A stretch of DNA of 49,257 nucleotides from Rhizophagus sp. LPA8_4_AMF (taxonomy: Eukaryota > Glomeromycota > Glomeromycetes > Glomerales > Glomeraceae): positions 1 through 49,257 of the forward strand of contig JADRCO010000141.1 of assembly GCA_021464525.1 (NCBI GenBank), given 5' to 3'. Positions 33,240-45,532 of this stretch are shown in pieces. Position numbers and translations under genes: made by a program. Numbering within the stretch: position 1 is the stretch's first letter; the number at the start of each line of letters is the position of its first letter. The notes beneath the pieces are model-generated. The model did not search any database. It saw only the letters and a list, made by a program, of their open reading frames with translations, and was not told the DNA's origin.

Positions 33240-33889
33240 TCAATATACTAACACTCTAGACAAAATTGTAATTTTATACCTGTCAAGCAATGTTGTAATT
33301 TGGACGGTTGGATGGGACAGCCTGGGACAGTCTATATCCTTGGACAAGTACTTTTAATGTCTGAGACATCTATAATATAAAATGTAATTTACAGATATCC
33401 CACAAATTAGTGATCAAATTTTAGTAAAATGTAGCTTATTAGAATTTTATTAGCAAAAGTCGAAGGTAGAAACAATCTTCATCAAATCTGTCATCCATAT
33501 TTTTAGTAGTATATTTACGTTTCAATAGCTTCTCCCACTACATCTTTTGAAAAATTCATATAATTATGCTTACATTGAAAAATAAGTGGATCAATGTGCG
33601 GCTGAGAGACAATTCTCAACTGGGACAAGCCTATAGGCTATGTATATCGATGATAGTCCGAGGTATTAAGGGTTAATACGCATCAAGAGCTGGCACCAAC
33701 CAACTGGCACCAAGAGTGGCAATTTAATAATTGGACATCCAATTGGATATTATATCCAGTTAGATATTCTATAAATACTAATACCAACCACATGCACAAA
33801 AAAAACATGCACATGGTATTTCTACTGCCGATAAGACATATTGAGGAATGACAAATGGCAATCAGATTCTGAAAAGTGGGAGATTCTTT
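33240..33889. other. Gene-free stretch
   Basis: Downstream of Cys/His-rich copy 3. Contains short imperfect palindromes (for example around 33610-33650) and repeated GGCACCAA words near 33692-33715, but no gene or element with clear ends. Confidence 0.4.
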
Positions 33890-35300
33890 TACGTACATAG
33901 AGTTATTTAAGTTGGATTCATAAAATGTCTTTTACGTATATTCTAAGGAAAGGTAATATCCTTTCTCATAAATGTAGACTTCACTAATCCTACCTATCAC
34001 AGTAAAGATTATTTTATAGGCGATCAAAAGAGGAATAAATTTATATTCCTAATTTCAAGGATTACCATTCTCGTGTTGGATAAGTATTCTCTTATTTTAC
34101 GTTTTTTTTTAATTACTTGCGTCAAAAAAATCTTTTCGGTTTATATTTTCTCAATGCAGAATTAAGTCCTTCGATATCACAGAACATTACAAATTTGTGA
34201 GAAATTCCAGCCACAAAAACTAAATTTTGTATGTATGCATCTTAATGATTTTAAATACGTATTACGATAGTAATTTAATTCGCATTTCACTGTAAAACTA
34301 GATAGTAGTCTTGAAATTACAGAGTTTATGAGAAAGACCAAAACATTAACATATTAAGAACATGAAACATATACCTGAGAAAATCAAAAGACAATTAAGA
34401 ATGAAAGTAAGTTGTAAATTTTCTTTTAATATTTGATTTTAATTATTATCGTTATCGTTTATTTTGAATTAATAATAGGAAATAGCGGAGGTTTTTAGTA
34501 ACATATTGCATACCAGGCAAAAAAGTATTTTTAATTTAAATCAAAAAAATTCTATTGTATTAAATTAATTAAAACGCTGAAATGTAAATATATGTACTTG
34601 CTATAATACCTATAAATAAAGTCTCAATAAATAATTAGACCAATACTAATAAATCGAAATAGTTAATATCTTTGTTGATAATTTTCATTAATTTAGATTA
34701 AAGAGATTAAAGTTATCTATAATAAATAATTATATCAGAGTCTATTTTTATTTAAAATGTAAAGTCAAGATTAACCGATACTTTAAAAAAGTAATTATTA
34801 CCCGATTTTTAGTATAAACAAAAATTTTGTATCTTTAAACTATTATAGTCAACTATTACTAAGATATCAATCACAAAATTAATCGAACATTAAAATTTCT
34901 TCAATGGCGCCAAATTGAACTGATATCCCAAACTACAATTCACATGTATTTTTCGCTTCAACTTAAAAGAGTTCAAAATCAGATATTCTTAATTTTCATT
35001 TAATATATAGTAATTAATAAATGCAAATGAAATTATAAAGATATTATTAAGTTTATTTACAACTTTTTTAGATACCTCAGTACTTTTCCTTTAAACAAGT
35101 TTCCTTTGGGATAAGTTTGTGTTATTATTTACTTTTTTATTTTATTTATAAATTCTTGGATGCAAAATGTTTACCTTATAACAAATTGTGAAAAAGTGTC
35201 GTGGACCAAACCAAAATTATCAAAGGTACTTTATGTATTTATAAAAAAAGCTTATTTTTCAGATAATGACTCAAATTGAAGGAGAGATATTTAGTAAGGG
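33890..35300. repeat. Duplicated spacer of the Cys/His-rich locus, unit 2
   Basis: Counterpart of 29985-32200, shortened by internal deletions but colinear. It leads into the truncated family copy at about 35240-35400, which makes the locus a tandem array of gene-plus-spacer units. Confidence 0.55.
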
Positions 35301-35400
35301 TGCAAATTAATTTCTCAATTTGCGATGTGAATTCCATAAAGTACCTTTACTAAGCCCAATTGTAGGAATTAGATATTTAGTATGACTATCATTTTGTTCA
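35260..35400 (+). pseudogene. Truncated 5' fragment of Cys/His-rich family copy 4
   Basis: ATAATGACTCAAATTGAAGG and TGCGATGTGAATTCCATAAAG with TACCTTTACTAAG match the leader and start of copy 3 (32158-32203 and 32535-32580). It lacks the ~330 bp that lies between these blocks in copy 3 and stops being similar after about 35400. There is no open frame. Confidence 0.5.
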
Positions 35401-36162
35401 GATTTCAGACATTTTCCGTATTGAAAAAAATCATATAAATTCTGGATGTTTAAATCATTAGAAAATAATCTGGACAGTATGTTTGAATTTGATCCAAAAG
35501 ACAAATATTATCTGAATATATAATATTATCCGAATATATTCATATATACCTGAATATTTTCATTGAAAACTCTGGACATTCACTGCGCTTACGGTTAAAC
35601 TTATGAAAAATCATGAGTTATCAAAAAATTTTTGCAAGTTTATATATTTTAAAGGTCTAATAATGTGAGAAGCGTTAACTATATGATCATAAATTAAATA
35701 AAATTTTATGCAAGTTTTTGGTTTTCCTGTGATTTAATCAAAAAACTAGGAATACAAACATAAATGACTAAATGTTTTGCCACTATGCAGTTTTGATACT
35801 ATCTCAAAATTATATTATGTTATATTGATTTTGAATTAATATTAGACATTACCATTTCGCACGAAAAAATCTTTTAGTAGTATTGCTTAGTTCAATCGAT
35901 TTTATCATACACATACAATATAAATATATAATTAATTATGGAAAATTCAATTTAAATCATCATTATTATTTTCATCGTCAGTATCTATTATATTCAACAT
36001 AAAAATATATATTGTTAGTTATCTTTAAATTAAAAATTAAAATAGTAAATAATGTTTATATTGTAGTACCTCTTAATTGTGTTGAGTCAGGAATTACCAT
36101 ATCGATTAATTTAGAATCAAAAATTATTAAAGTAACTAAAATTAATATCCAAATTCTTTTTT
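35401..36162. other. Stretch that may hold the original 3' end of the kinase gene
   Basis: No independent gene. On the minus strand, 36066-36143 has a frame (TLIIFDSKLIDMVIPDSTQ) between a good acceptor and donor that could be a former kinase exon. 35953-36001 encodes a short acidic Asn/Asp-rich end. The phases do not join cleanly, so I do not annotate these as exons. Confidence 0.3.
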
Positions 36163-37550
36163 TTAAAAAAAAGAAAATAAAAATTTTAAAATAGAAAATA
36201 CCTTCATTACTAATATATGAAGTAATAATGGATGAATTAACAGGTTTTGGTAATAAATTACTAAATGTAAATAGCCTACTAGTATACAGTATATAGCATC
36301 AGAATTCTTTTCATGTGAAGTTGTGATGTTTTGTATTTCATTATCAGCTTCTTTAAACGCTTCTTTAATTTCGTCTTTTTTATAATCAAATTTTTCATCT
36401 TCAACTTTAACATCACTAAAAAAAGCATTCCTAAAAATAGTATCCCAATAATGAAATATATCATGTAATTCATCAGCTGTTGGTCTTTCATCTGAATTAG
36501 CATTCATACATTTATAAGCTAATTTCTTATAAAATTCAGGAGTTCCTTTTCCGAATTCTGGTCTAAGTCCTTTACATATGGCTAATGTTAAACTTATATC
36601 ATGTCTTTTATTGTGAAAAGGTGGATGTCCAGATGATAATTCAGCCATAAGTACGCCAAAACTATAAATATCAGATGATGATGTATATGGTTTTCCGTTT
36701 AAGACTTCTGGAGCAACATATGGCAATACTCCATATGTTTTACCGTCTGAGTTTTGTTCATTTGCTGGTCCAGATAATCCAAAGTCTGAAATATAATATG
36801 AATCATAAGATTGTAAAATATTTCCACTATGAAAATCTTTATGGAAATATCCTAAACTATGTAAGCCTCGTAAACTAACTAATGAATGGTACAATACTTT
36901 AACTTTCTCTTTCCATAAAATATTCTTGAACTGAATACTCCTTAAAGCTCCATTTTCGGCAAATCGTATAACCATTATAAATTCTCCAGTTTTGGGGTCT
37001 TTGGTCATTCCATGAAAACGTAAACCAAGATCTTAAATAAATCCCAATGTATTTTAATCTATAATAACCAATAAAAATATTTTAATAAAAATGAGATAAA
37101 TTAAATTAAAAATGAAATAGTATAAAAACTTACTTCATTTAAATATTTGGCTGATATATTTTGTGATCCATTTAACTTTTTCAAAGCAACAGTTATGGGA
37201 TCAGTCTTTATTTTTCTCAAAATTCCATCTTTTTCATGATACTCTGATTTACCATCAATCCACGTTGCGGAATACACTTTGGCAAATCCATCTTCACCAA
37301 TTTCCTTTATATCTGTAAATCTATCAAATGGTACCCATTCAAGAAATTGAACACATCTTCCATATTCTACAAGTGGTTTATACATTGTATCTTTTATAAA
37401 CTGATCAATATCAGGATTTCCACTGGTCCATCCTTCCATTATTCTTAATGGGTCACATTCTTTACACCATAATTCTTCATTAAAAGGTTTATTGCAATAC
37501 GAACAATTTTTAGTATCTGAGATATTTAATTTGTTAAACTCGGTTTCCAT
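36163..37550 (-). pseudogene. Rhizophagus-type protein kinase, probably damaged
   Basis: Exon 1 is about 37134-37550, from METEFNKLN; exon 2 runs from 37031. The N-terminus has CSYCNKPF...WCKEC, the mini zinc-like motif typical of this expanded kinase family, then EIGEDGFAKVYSA and the ATP-site Lys in ITVALKKL. Exon 2 carries the catalytic loop HKDFHSGNIL, DFG, APEVL and IYSFGVLMAEL. Two faults are visible. The exon 1/2 junction does not keep frame with the strong GTAAGT donor; only a weak GTTTTT donor 4 nt later does, and ~15 residues usual between the alpha-C and beta-4 regions are missing. Near 36284-36292 an apparent 5 nt insertion shifts the frame after DAIY; the expected TSRLFTFSNLLPKPVNSS lies in another frame just beyond. 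The core kinase residues are intact, so some activity cannot be excluded. Confidence 0.75.
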
Positions 37551-39529
37551 TAGTTATTATTGAATTTTTTTTTAGCTAAAAAAATTTTTATTTTTTTTTT
37601 TTGAAAGCGAAATTTAACGAAAAAAATTTTTTGAAAACTAAAAAAAAAGTGACTTTTATACAAAAATAGAAAGTACGATTTTTTCGGGCCAGTTCATTGA
37701 TAACATGTATCACCTTTTTGTTCTTTTATTTGGGGGTTTTTTTTTAATTTTTTAAATTTAAGTTTTCACATGAAAGATTTTTATGATAATAAATAAAATT
37801 ATGATGTTTCACAATAAAATAAAAAATATACAAATATAATGATTTTTAATATAATTTTTAGATAATCAGTGTTTTGAAACTTTACAATCACTCTTAGACC
37901 TAATAGGAAGGCATCTTAAATTAATGTATTACATATTTATAAAATATTGATTTATGTTCCTAATCTAAACATGTTTTGTTCGCATTAAATTAAAATACTA
38001 AATGTACTATTATTCAAAACAATAATGTCATGATTTTTATGAATCATCATTGACTTTTTCTACTCAAATCGACAATTTTTTTTAATATCATGAAAAATAT
38101 ACGCGAAAATATGATGAACCTGTATATACTATATAAAAATTCTAATCATTCATCTTTTAATTTGTTTCAAATAATCTAAAACGATGTTTATTTAAAAATA
38201 GCTACGGTACATATATAAAAATAGGATACTTATAAATATGGTTCAAAGGGAATCATAAAAAGTCTTGTGTATTTTATACATATACACCAGCATAATTAAT
38301 ATCCGCCTATCGCATAACTCTAGTTTTTAGCTTTATTAGCATTAGATGAGTTCGCCGAAACCATACAGTATATACATAATTCCAATCAGGTACGACACTT
38401 CATATTTGGATCCTACTTCTATACTTGTATATACTATTTTTTTCAGTTGTTAAAGTTCTTGTAATGGTTATTTTGAAAGAGATGAAAATTATTACAATAT
38501 TAGATATACTCTAATTATATAACTCATAGTAAATGACGAAGCCTGTATCATGACGTTCGATAAATATTATTGGATCGTCCGAAACTAATTAGAAGTGATG
38601 AATAATATATGAATCATGTAATGTTAATATCACTTTTTGTGATTCAGTATTTCAATTAGGATATTTTCATCATGTTGGCAGTTATGCTTTCAAGTTCAGG
38701 TATGTAGCAATACCATAGATCAAAGGTCAGTATTAAAGATCTGCTGCGAAGAATATTATTAGGAAAATGACAACCAATAGATATATTGAGGAGGAATTTA
38801 ATGACGAGTACAGCCTAATTTGTCAAATTTTAAAAAAAACGACATGAAAGATTTACGTTTCCTATTTGTATATTGGCTAATATCTCAAGAGTTTTTTATA
38901 TACAAAAAAATCTTTGCTATTGGAAGATGTATTGTATTAGAATCAATATTTGAGATGGTTTATAAAGTTAAATTTTTGTTTGCACAAATACGAAAATATT
39001 ATTTTTATTTAGTAAATAAATAAAATGCACATTCTAGTATTTTGTACTTTTATTAAGCTACAAGCCAAGAGAGAAAAATGTGGTTTACATTATTTCAATT
39101 ACGAAGTAAAATTAGAATTGCTCTTTCGATTGAAGAATATAAAATCCTTTCTCAGTCAGATAAATACTTTCATAGAGACACACGTGAAAATGAGATTTTT
39201 TCTATAGAAAATTACCCAAAAAGTTATTTATTATCCATAAACAGGAAATCCCAAGAAAACTTATCACTCAATCTAGGAAAGAGAAATAAACGCGTCAAAA
39301 GTTCATTGATGATTATGATCTAATCTCCGAATTTTTTTTTTGGAAGGATGATCCGAAAAATGTGTATGTTTTGATTCCAGATTATGGATACAAACTTCAT
39401 AATCAAGTATAATTATCTTGTAAAGATGAATTGAATTCTTCCGAGTTGGTCAGCAATATGTTCGATCTTTTCTTTCAGATCAGTAAAAACTTTCACTTTT
39501 CTTATGACATCTTCAATTTATAACAAATT
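37551..39529. other. Gene-free stretch
   Basis: About 2 kb of AT-rich DNA upstream of the kinase. Frames around 38820-39323 reach 60-81 codons on the plus strand but overlap each other and resemble nothing I know. No element with clear ends is seen. Confidence 0.4.
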
Positions 39530-40170
39530 TTAAAAAGATTTGTGTGGCTGTTTATGTTTCCCACCAAAAGAAAATGTGCCAGATGAATGTTTTTATTGTG
39601 ATCATGGCGATTTTACGAGTCTTTAAAAATCAACATCACCAAGGTCTATGCAACAAAATTCGGTGTGGATGCCAACCAAAGTCTTAGATCTTTACTTTGT
39701 GTTAACTGTAACCATTATAATCATTCCATAGTGATTAGTCTTTTTCTATTCAAAAAATACACAAACCAACTATTTCTTCTCAAGTCGTGCTCGTAATATT
39801 CTGAAAATAAAAATTGTAGTTTGTCTTGACCAAAATGGTCCGAAATTTGGCTCTCCCCTTTGGAATGATTTGAATTCTCGAAATATAATAAAAAAAGATA
39901 CTCACTTTTCAACCGAAATCAACGACATGTTCTCTCATTTATTCCCGATCATCTGAACAGGAAAAGGCAGTAGCTCTAGTATATTAAGAAAGGTTCTATA
40001 TAATGTAAATAATTGAAATGCGACTTTTCTAGAAAATTACTGCAATTACTTCGATTTAATTAAACAGAATCTAACCAAAACAAATATATATATATATCGA
40101 CCAATTTACAAATTTCATAAAATTCTATGAAACTTTTTGCGTTCCCGATTTTTGACGTGATTCAATATTT
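39530..40170 (+). pseudogene. Cys/His-rich family copy 5, degraded
   Basis: PPKENVPDECFYCDH near 39565-39605 and the second Cys motif near 39660-39715 (RCGCQ, CVNCNHYNH) correspond to the two motifs of copy 1. Next comes VVCLDQN and SPLWNDLNSRN near 39820-39880. Stops and frameshifts break the frame several times. Exon 2 is recognisable near 40060-40085 (FDLIKQNLTK), and an exon 3 start near 40125-40160 (ETFCVPDF-like). This copy retains both Cys/His motifs, so it is closer to copy 1 than to copy 3. Confidence 0.65.
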
Positions 40171-40685
40171 TAACTTAAACGGTAATTTTTGAATTTATTT
40201 TTCCCTATTTAATCACATACTATAGGGAGTACAGCAGTACACCACTTCCATCGTCCTTTTTCTTTGCACCTATACAAAATATTTTATTAATCATCTTTAT
40301 TATTGATTTCCTTAGAAAATAATGATTCATCCATTCCATATTCCATATTTATCTTTATTCAATTATATCCCCTTCTGATATGAGCTCATATTCAAAATTA
40401 TATTTCTTCTTATCACTTTTGTTTTATTCTCTACTAAGTAACCTAACACGCTACTAAACTTTATACAAGTTTAAACATTTAATTACAATGCTTTCACAAT
40501 ACTACTCTAAACATTCTTTTTTTTTTTCTAAGTAATCGTTTACAATCTGACAATCTGTACATTGAAATTATTAAACACATTCTTCAAATAATCCATTGTT
40601 TTTTCCGACTTCGTAAGTTATATTTCATTTCACTTGTCATTTTTATATATTTTTGGTCATAGCCATCCTTTTCTTTTTACTTCTA
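40171..40685. other. Gene-free stretch
   Basis: AT-rich spacer and probable 3' untranslated region of the minus-strand coiled-coil gene that ends at 40686. Nothing else seen. Confidence 0.45.
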
Positions 40686-41024
40686 TTACTTTTCTTCTTC
40701 GTTTTTCTTTTGTCTGAAAAGTTCCAATATCTGTCCAAATTCGTCTTTTACGAGTTCTTTTTTCGTTTGCTCCAAAAAATCATTAATTTCTTTTGATAAT
40801 CCTTCAATATCTTTATTTCTATTTTGTATTCTTTTCTGTGCTGACCATATCTTTCTTTTATCACTCTGATTTTCTTCTTCTAATTCTTCCATTCTATTTT
40901 TATACGACATTGCTGACTTAATATATTCTTCTATAGGTTTCTTTTCTTCTTCATTTCCTTCTTCAAACCTTTTAACAATTTCTTCTAAAACAGACATATT
41001 TTTTCTTTTTTTTAATTGACTCAT
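40686..41024 (-). CDS. Small coiled-coil hypothetical protein
   Basis: 112 residues, single exon, from MSQLKKRKNMSVLEE. An internal Met at residue 10 is an alternative start. Almost the whole protein is charged and heptad-like (IVKRFEEGNEEEKKPIEEY, RMEELEEENQSDKRK, FLEQTKKELVKDEFG), which predicts a continuous coiled coil. No domain, signal peptide or membrane segment is seen. It lies head-to-head with the first SDR gene, 134 bp between start codons, so the two may share a promoter. The family is not recognised. Confidence 0.6.
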   Translation of the reverse strand: MSQLKKRKNMSVLEEIVKRFEEGNEEEKKPIEEYIKSAMSYKNRMEELEEENQSDKRKIWSAQKRIQNRNKDIEGLSKEINDFLEQTKKELVKDEFGQILELFRQKKNEEEK

Positions 41025-41158
41025 GACTTAATAATCTCTTCAATAATTTCAAAATTTAGTTTATATTTCCAATTTATAATTTTTTCCTTTTCCAATTCTA
41101 GTAACACCAATTATGAATGATAATCAATTTGATTTTTTTAAAAAAATATTTCAAAATA

Positions 41159-42365
41159 ATGGTTAAAGTTCTAGTATTTGGAGCTACAGGGATTATAGGC
41201 TTTGCCGTGGCTCAAGCATTAGCTCGTTCAGGACATGAAACATTTGGGTTATATCGTAAAGTCGAAAAAACAAAAAAACTAGCTAAAAATGAAAGTAAGT
41301 TTATGAAAATGTAACTAGTTTTTGTAAATAATTATGAACTTGCCTGAATGAACGTACAAGAAAAAAGAATTTTAAAAGTAATTTTTTTTTTGTAGTTTTC
41401 CCCGTACTTGGAGATACAGATGATGTCTCAACATGGATTCCAACAGCAAAACAAGTTGACGTGATAATTGATGCGACATCACCATCCAACGATCCAACGA
41501 AACATACAAAAATTATATTAGATGCAGTAATAGAAATTGGTAAAAAAAGATTGGAAAATAATGAACCAACATTAACATTTATTTATACTTCAGGATTATG
41601 GGTATATTTTTATGTATATATTGTATGTATGTTAATTATAAATTTTATATTTTTTTTTTTTAAAAAAAAAATTATTTTAATTTAATAGATATATGGGGGA
41701 CATCCATATAATATAAAATATGAGTCAACATCATTGAATACAGATGTAAAATTAGAAATCTGGAGACCATCGATGGAACAAGCCATAGTTGAATCAAAAT
41801 TTATTAATGGTATAATAATTAGACCTGGAGGCGTCTATGGTAAAAGTGGTAGTTTAACAGCATTATGGTTTGAAGATGCAATTAGAGGAGAATTATGCGG
41901 TATTGGATCAAAAGATGTTAGATGGAGTTTAGTACATGTTGATGATTTGGCCGATTCTTATGTAAGAGCTGTAGAAAGAGCTGAATTAATTAAGGGCCAA
42001 AAATTTATTATTGTAAATAATCAATCAGAATCGATGTGTGATATGTTAGATGCTATTGCTAGAATAACACAATACAAAGGTAGAAATATTTTAAATTTCA
42101 TTTTAAAAACTATAAATTTTTGTTAATTATTTTTAATTTTTTTATATTTTGTTAATTGGTTTTTTTATCCATACTTTCTTTTAATTGTTTTATAGGAGAA
42201 GTTAAATACAAAAGTCCTACAAATGAATTTGAAGAAGCAATGGCAAGTACAGGAATTTTTTCAAATAAAAAAGCTCAAACTATACTTGGATGGAATCAAC
42301 GTCAATTAGGTTTTGTTGACGGAATTAACACTTGGTGGAATAGTTATAAAGCATATACTCAATGA
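41159..42365 (+). CDS. NAD(P)-binding SDR/epimerase-like protein, copy 1
   Basis: Exons 41159-41294, 41396-41601, 41689-42079, 42196-42365; 300 residues; all introns GT-AG. The N-terminal VFGATGIIG is the GxxGxxG dinucleotide-binding loop of the Rossmann fold. DATSPSNDPTKH and TFIYTSGLWIYGG follow, with Tyr in the position expected for extended/atypical SDR enzymes. IIRPGGVYGKSGSLT, WSLVHVDDLADSYVRA and GWNQRQLGFVDGI complete the NAD-dependent epimerase/dehydratase layout. The substrate cannot be deduced. An in-frame ATG upstream at 41117 would add 14 residues, but copy 2 starts at the equivalent of 41159. It is followed by copies 2 and 3 in tandem. Confidence 0.9.
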
Positions 42366-42864
42366 GAACAATATTGAATAAATAAATGCATTACATTGTA
42401 TAATGTCATGTAAAGTACGTTAATATTACCCAAAACTTGAAATCTCAGCAAGGATGCCTTTTTTCTTATTAGCTCGAATGTTAAAAATTTTAATCAAAGA
42501 AAATAAGAGTTAACCCATATGCAGTTAGTGGGTCAAAAAGAACTGTAAACAAAAGCATTAGGGAAGGTGTGAATATAGTTCACGCCCAATGAGTTAATTA
42601 TGATTTTGGGTAGATGCCATTTTTAACTTAGTACTTCGTAAAAAATGATGTATAAATCTCTGCGGTTCTGTCATTCTAGCCTAAAATGTTAACACAGCTT
42701 TGATTTATGTAAGAAATTTATTTATTTTGATTCTAGAAATTTAAATTATTTTTGATTTGTAAGAAATTTGTTATTTTTTTGATTTGCCAATTTTTTTTGT
42801 GATGAAAATATAAATGGCTTGGGGAAATGAAAATTTTTTTAAAAAAAAACTTTCGTCTAAAACA
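42366..42864. repeat. Spacer with remnant of the phosphatase last exon
   Basis: 42415-42485 (TACGTTAATATTACCCAAAA, ACTTGAAATCTCAGCAAGGA) matches the 3' end of the HAD phosphatase gene at 45536-45620, in the same orientation relative to the SDR gene. About 42550-42603 is inverted relative to 44380-44446. The rest of the spacer is colinear with the spacer after copy 2. Confidence 0.6.
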
Positions 42865-44050
42865 ATGGTTAAAGTTTTAGTACTTGGAGCTACAGGGTTT
42901 ATAGGATTTTCTGTAGCTCAAGCAATAGCTCGTTCAGGACATGAAACATTTGGGTTATATCGTAAAGTCGAAAAAACAAAAGAACTAACTAAAAATGAAA
43001 GTAAGTTTATAGAATAAAGAAATAGAACCTATCTTTTTGCAAGGTTATGGTGGATGTAATAAGAATAAAAAGAATTTTATAGAAAGCAATAAAAAAAAAT
43101 TAATTTTTTTTTTTTGTAGTTTTTCCTGTACTTGGAGATACAGATGATGTCTCAACATGGATTTCTACAGCAGAACAAGTTGATGTGATAATTGATGCGA
43201 CATCACCATCCAACGAACCAGAAAAACATACAAAAATTATCTTAGATACTATATTGGAAATTGGTAAAAAAAGATTTGAAAATAATGAACCAAAATTAAC
43301 ATTTATTTATACTTCAGGAATTTGGGTATATTTTATATATATAGTAAACTGTATATTTGTAATTATATAAACAAAAAATTTTTTAAAAAATTTAATTTGA
43401 TTCAATAGGTATATGAGGGACATTCATATAATGTAAAATATGAATCAACACCATTGAAAACAGATAAGAAATTGATAACTTGGAGACCATCGACGGAAAA
43501 AGCCATAGTTGAATCAAAATTTATTAATGGTATAGTAATTAGACCTGGAGGTGTCTATGGTAAAAGTGGTAGTTTAACAGCATTATGGTTTGAAGGTGCA
43601 ATTAAAGGAGAATTATTCGGTATTGGAACAAAAGATGTTAGATGGTGTTTAGTACATGTTGATGATTTAGCTGATTCTTATGTAAGAGCCGTAGAAAGAG
43701 CTGAATTAATCAGTGGTCAAATTTTTAATATTATAAATAATCAATCAGAATCAGTAGGTGATATTTTAGAAGGTGTTGCTAGAATTACAGAATACAAAGG
43801 TAAAAATACTTTGAAATTTTATTTTTATTAAATAAATTTATTCTATTTTAATTTTTCATTTTTTCGATCTTTATTTTTAGGTGAAATTAAGTATAAAAGT
43901 CCTACAAACGAATATGAAGAAGCAATGGCAAGTACAGGAATTTTTTCGAATAAAAAAGCTCAAACTATACTTGGATGGAATCAACGTCGATTAGGTTTTG
44001 TTGATGGAATTAACATTTGGTGGAATAGTTATAAAGCATATACTCAATAA
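42865..44050 (+). CDS. NAD(P)-binding SDR/epimerase-like protein, copy 2
   Basis: Exons 42865-43000, 43120-43325, 43409-43799, 43881-44050. Every exon has exactly the same length as in copy 1, and the product is again 300 residues. The Rossmann loop is VLGATGFIG. Most differences are conservative. VYEGHSYNVKYE replaces IYGGHPYNIKYE after exon 2, and SVGDILEGVARITEYK replaces the matching part of copy 1. The loss of Gly-Gly (YGG to YEG) next to the catalytic-type Tyr could alter substrate fit. The introns differ more than the exons, as expected if both copies are under selection. The leader AAATGGCTTGGGG upstream is shared with copy 3. Confidence 0.9.
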
Positions 44051-44738
44051 TGTAAATTATATTTAGGAGAATGTATTTTGTTGAATAAAATAAATGCATT
44101 ATATTTTCTTAGTTTATTTATGTACGGTAATATTGACAACACTTGAAACATAATAATTTGAGCATTCCTCAGTAAAGATATCTTTTTTCTTTTTAATAAT
44201 TAATAATAGTTATAAAGTACTAAGATTATCATCACCAAATAAAATATTAGCTCTAATTTTTGCACAATGATGTCATTAAAAGTATCGCGATTAATAAGAA
44301 AAGGCGCCCAGGTTTTGTTAAAAATAGCAATCGACTTTCTCAAAACTTGGTTGTTTGCCTGAAATCTCGAATTCATGTTAACTCATTGGGGCGTTAATTT
44401 ATAACTATATTCACATTGTTTTTTAGTTCCCTCACGTAGATTGGGGCATTTCTTTTTGTTTCGAACTTTCGATATAATACTAATTATCTAAAATATGCTA
44501 AACGTTCGGTGAGATACTTCGCTAAAAACGATATATAACTTCTACCATTCTTTTGCATCCCGAAGTTTAGCCGTAACACGTTAGCGCAAAGCTTTACGTG
44601 TTAGATTATTATTTAAGTTATAGATTTTTTGATATTTATTTTGATTAATAAAAATTAATTTTAGATTTGTAAAAAAATTCGTTATTTTTAATTTGTCAAG
44701 TAATGTATAAATGGCTTGGGATGAAAATTTTTTTCAAA
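44051..44738. repeat. Spacer with remnants of phosphatase exons 6 and 5
   Basis: 44122-44205 resembles the last phosphatase exon (45536-45620). 44213-44262 (ATAAAGTACTAAGATTATCA, CCAAATAAAATATTAGC) resembles the end of exon 5 (45717-45765), with most of the intervening intron lost. This proves that the duplicated unit reached into the phosphatase gene. 44380-44446 is inverted relative to the spacer after copy 1. Confidence 0.6.
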
Positions 44739-45462
44739 ATGGTTAAAGTTTTAGTATTGGAGCTACAGGGTTAGTAGGGTTTTCCGTGTCTCAACTCTCA
44801 AGCATTAGCTTGTTTAGGACATGAAACAGTCGGTAATTTTGTAAACCATTTTTCGGCCTGCAGTTTTCTGATGTTTTTTACCGTATATATATTCTTTAAA
44901 AAGAAAAATTTTAATTTAATTTTATAGGTATACGAGGGACGAATTAATGGTATAATAATCAGTCCTGGAGGCGTATATAGTAAAAGTGATAGTCTAACGC
45001 ACTATGGTTTGAAGGTGCAATTAAAAGAGAATTATGCAGTATTAGATCAAAGGTGTTAAATGGTGTTGATGATTTGGCTGATTCTTATGTGAGTGCTGTA
45101 AAAAGAGCTGGTGGTCAAAAATTTAATATTATAAATAATCAATCAGAATCAATGAGTGATATGTTAGATACTGTTGCTGAAATTACGGAATACAAAGGAA
45201 AACGATTTAGTATTATTTCTAATAACAAAGATTTTTTATTTTTATTTTTATTTTCTATTTAATTGATTTTTACTTTTTCATTCAATTATATAAGGTGAAG
45301 TACATATAAAGTTCTACAAGTGAATATGAAGAAACAATGGAAAGCGCAGGAATTTATTCAAATAAAAAGGTTCAGATAATACCTGGATGGAATCAACTTC
45401 AATTAGGCTTTGTTGACGGAATTAACACTTGGTGGAATAGTTGTAAAGCATATACCCAATAA
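44739..45462 (+). pseudogene. SDR/epimerase-like copy 3, broken
   Basis: ATGGTTAAAGTTTTAGTATT begins as in the other copies, but a missing base breaks the frame before GATG. Exon 1 is cut short near 44833. Exon 2 is absent. Exon 3 is partly present (44929-45197) with a large deletion that removes the ESTPLK...VESKF part, and it contains frameshifts. Exon 4 (about 45294-45462) is recognisable and still ends YTQ-stop. A fragment in open frame (VDDLADSYVSAVKRAGG) is only a relic. Confidence 0.85.
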
Positions 45463-45532
45463 GAACAATGTAAATTATATTTAAGAGAAAATATTTTATT
45501 GAATAAATAAATGCATTATATTTCTATAATAT

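Noticed and set aside
36066..36143. Additional 3' exon for the kinase
   Set aside because: Splice sites exist, but it can only be joined after correcting the upstream frameshift, and the next exon phase fails; mentioned in the spacer entry only.
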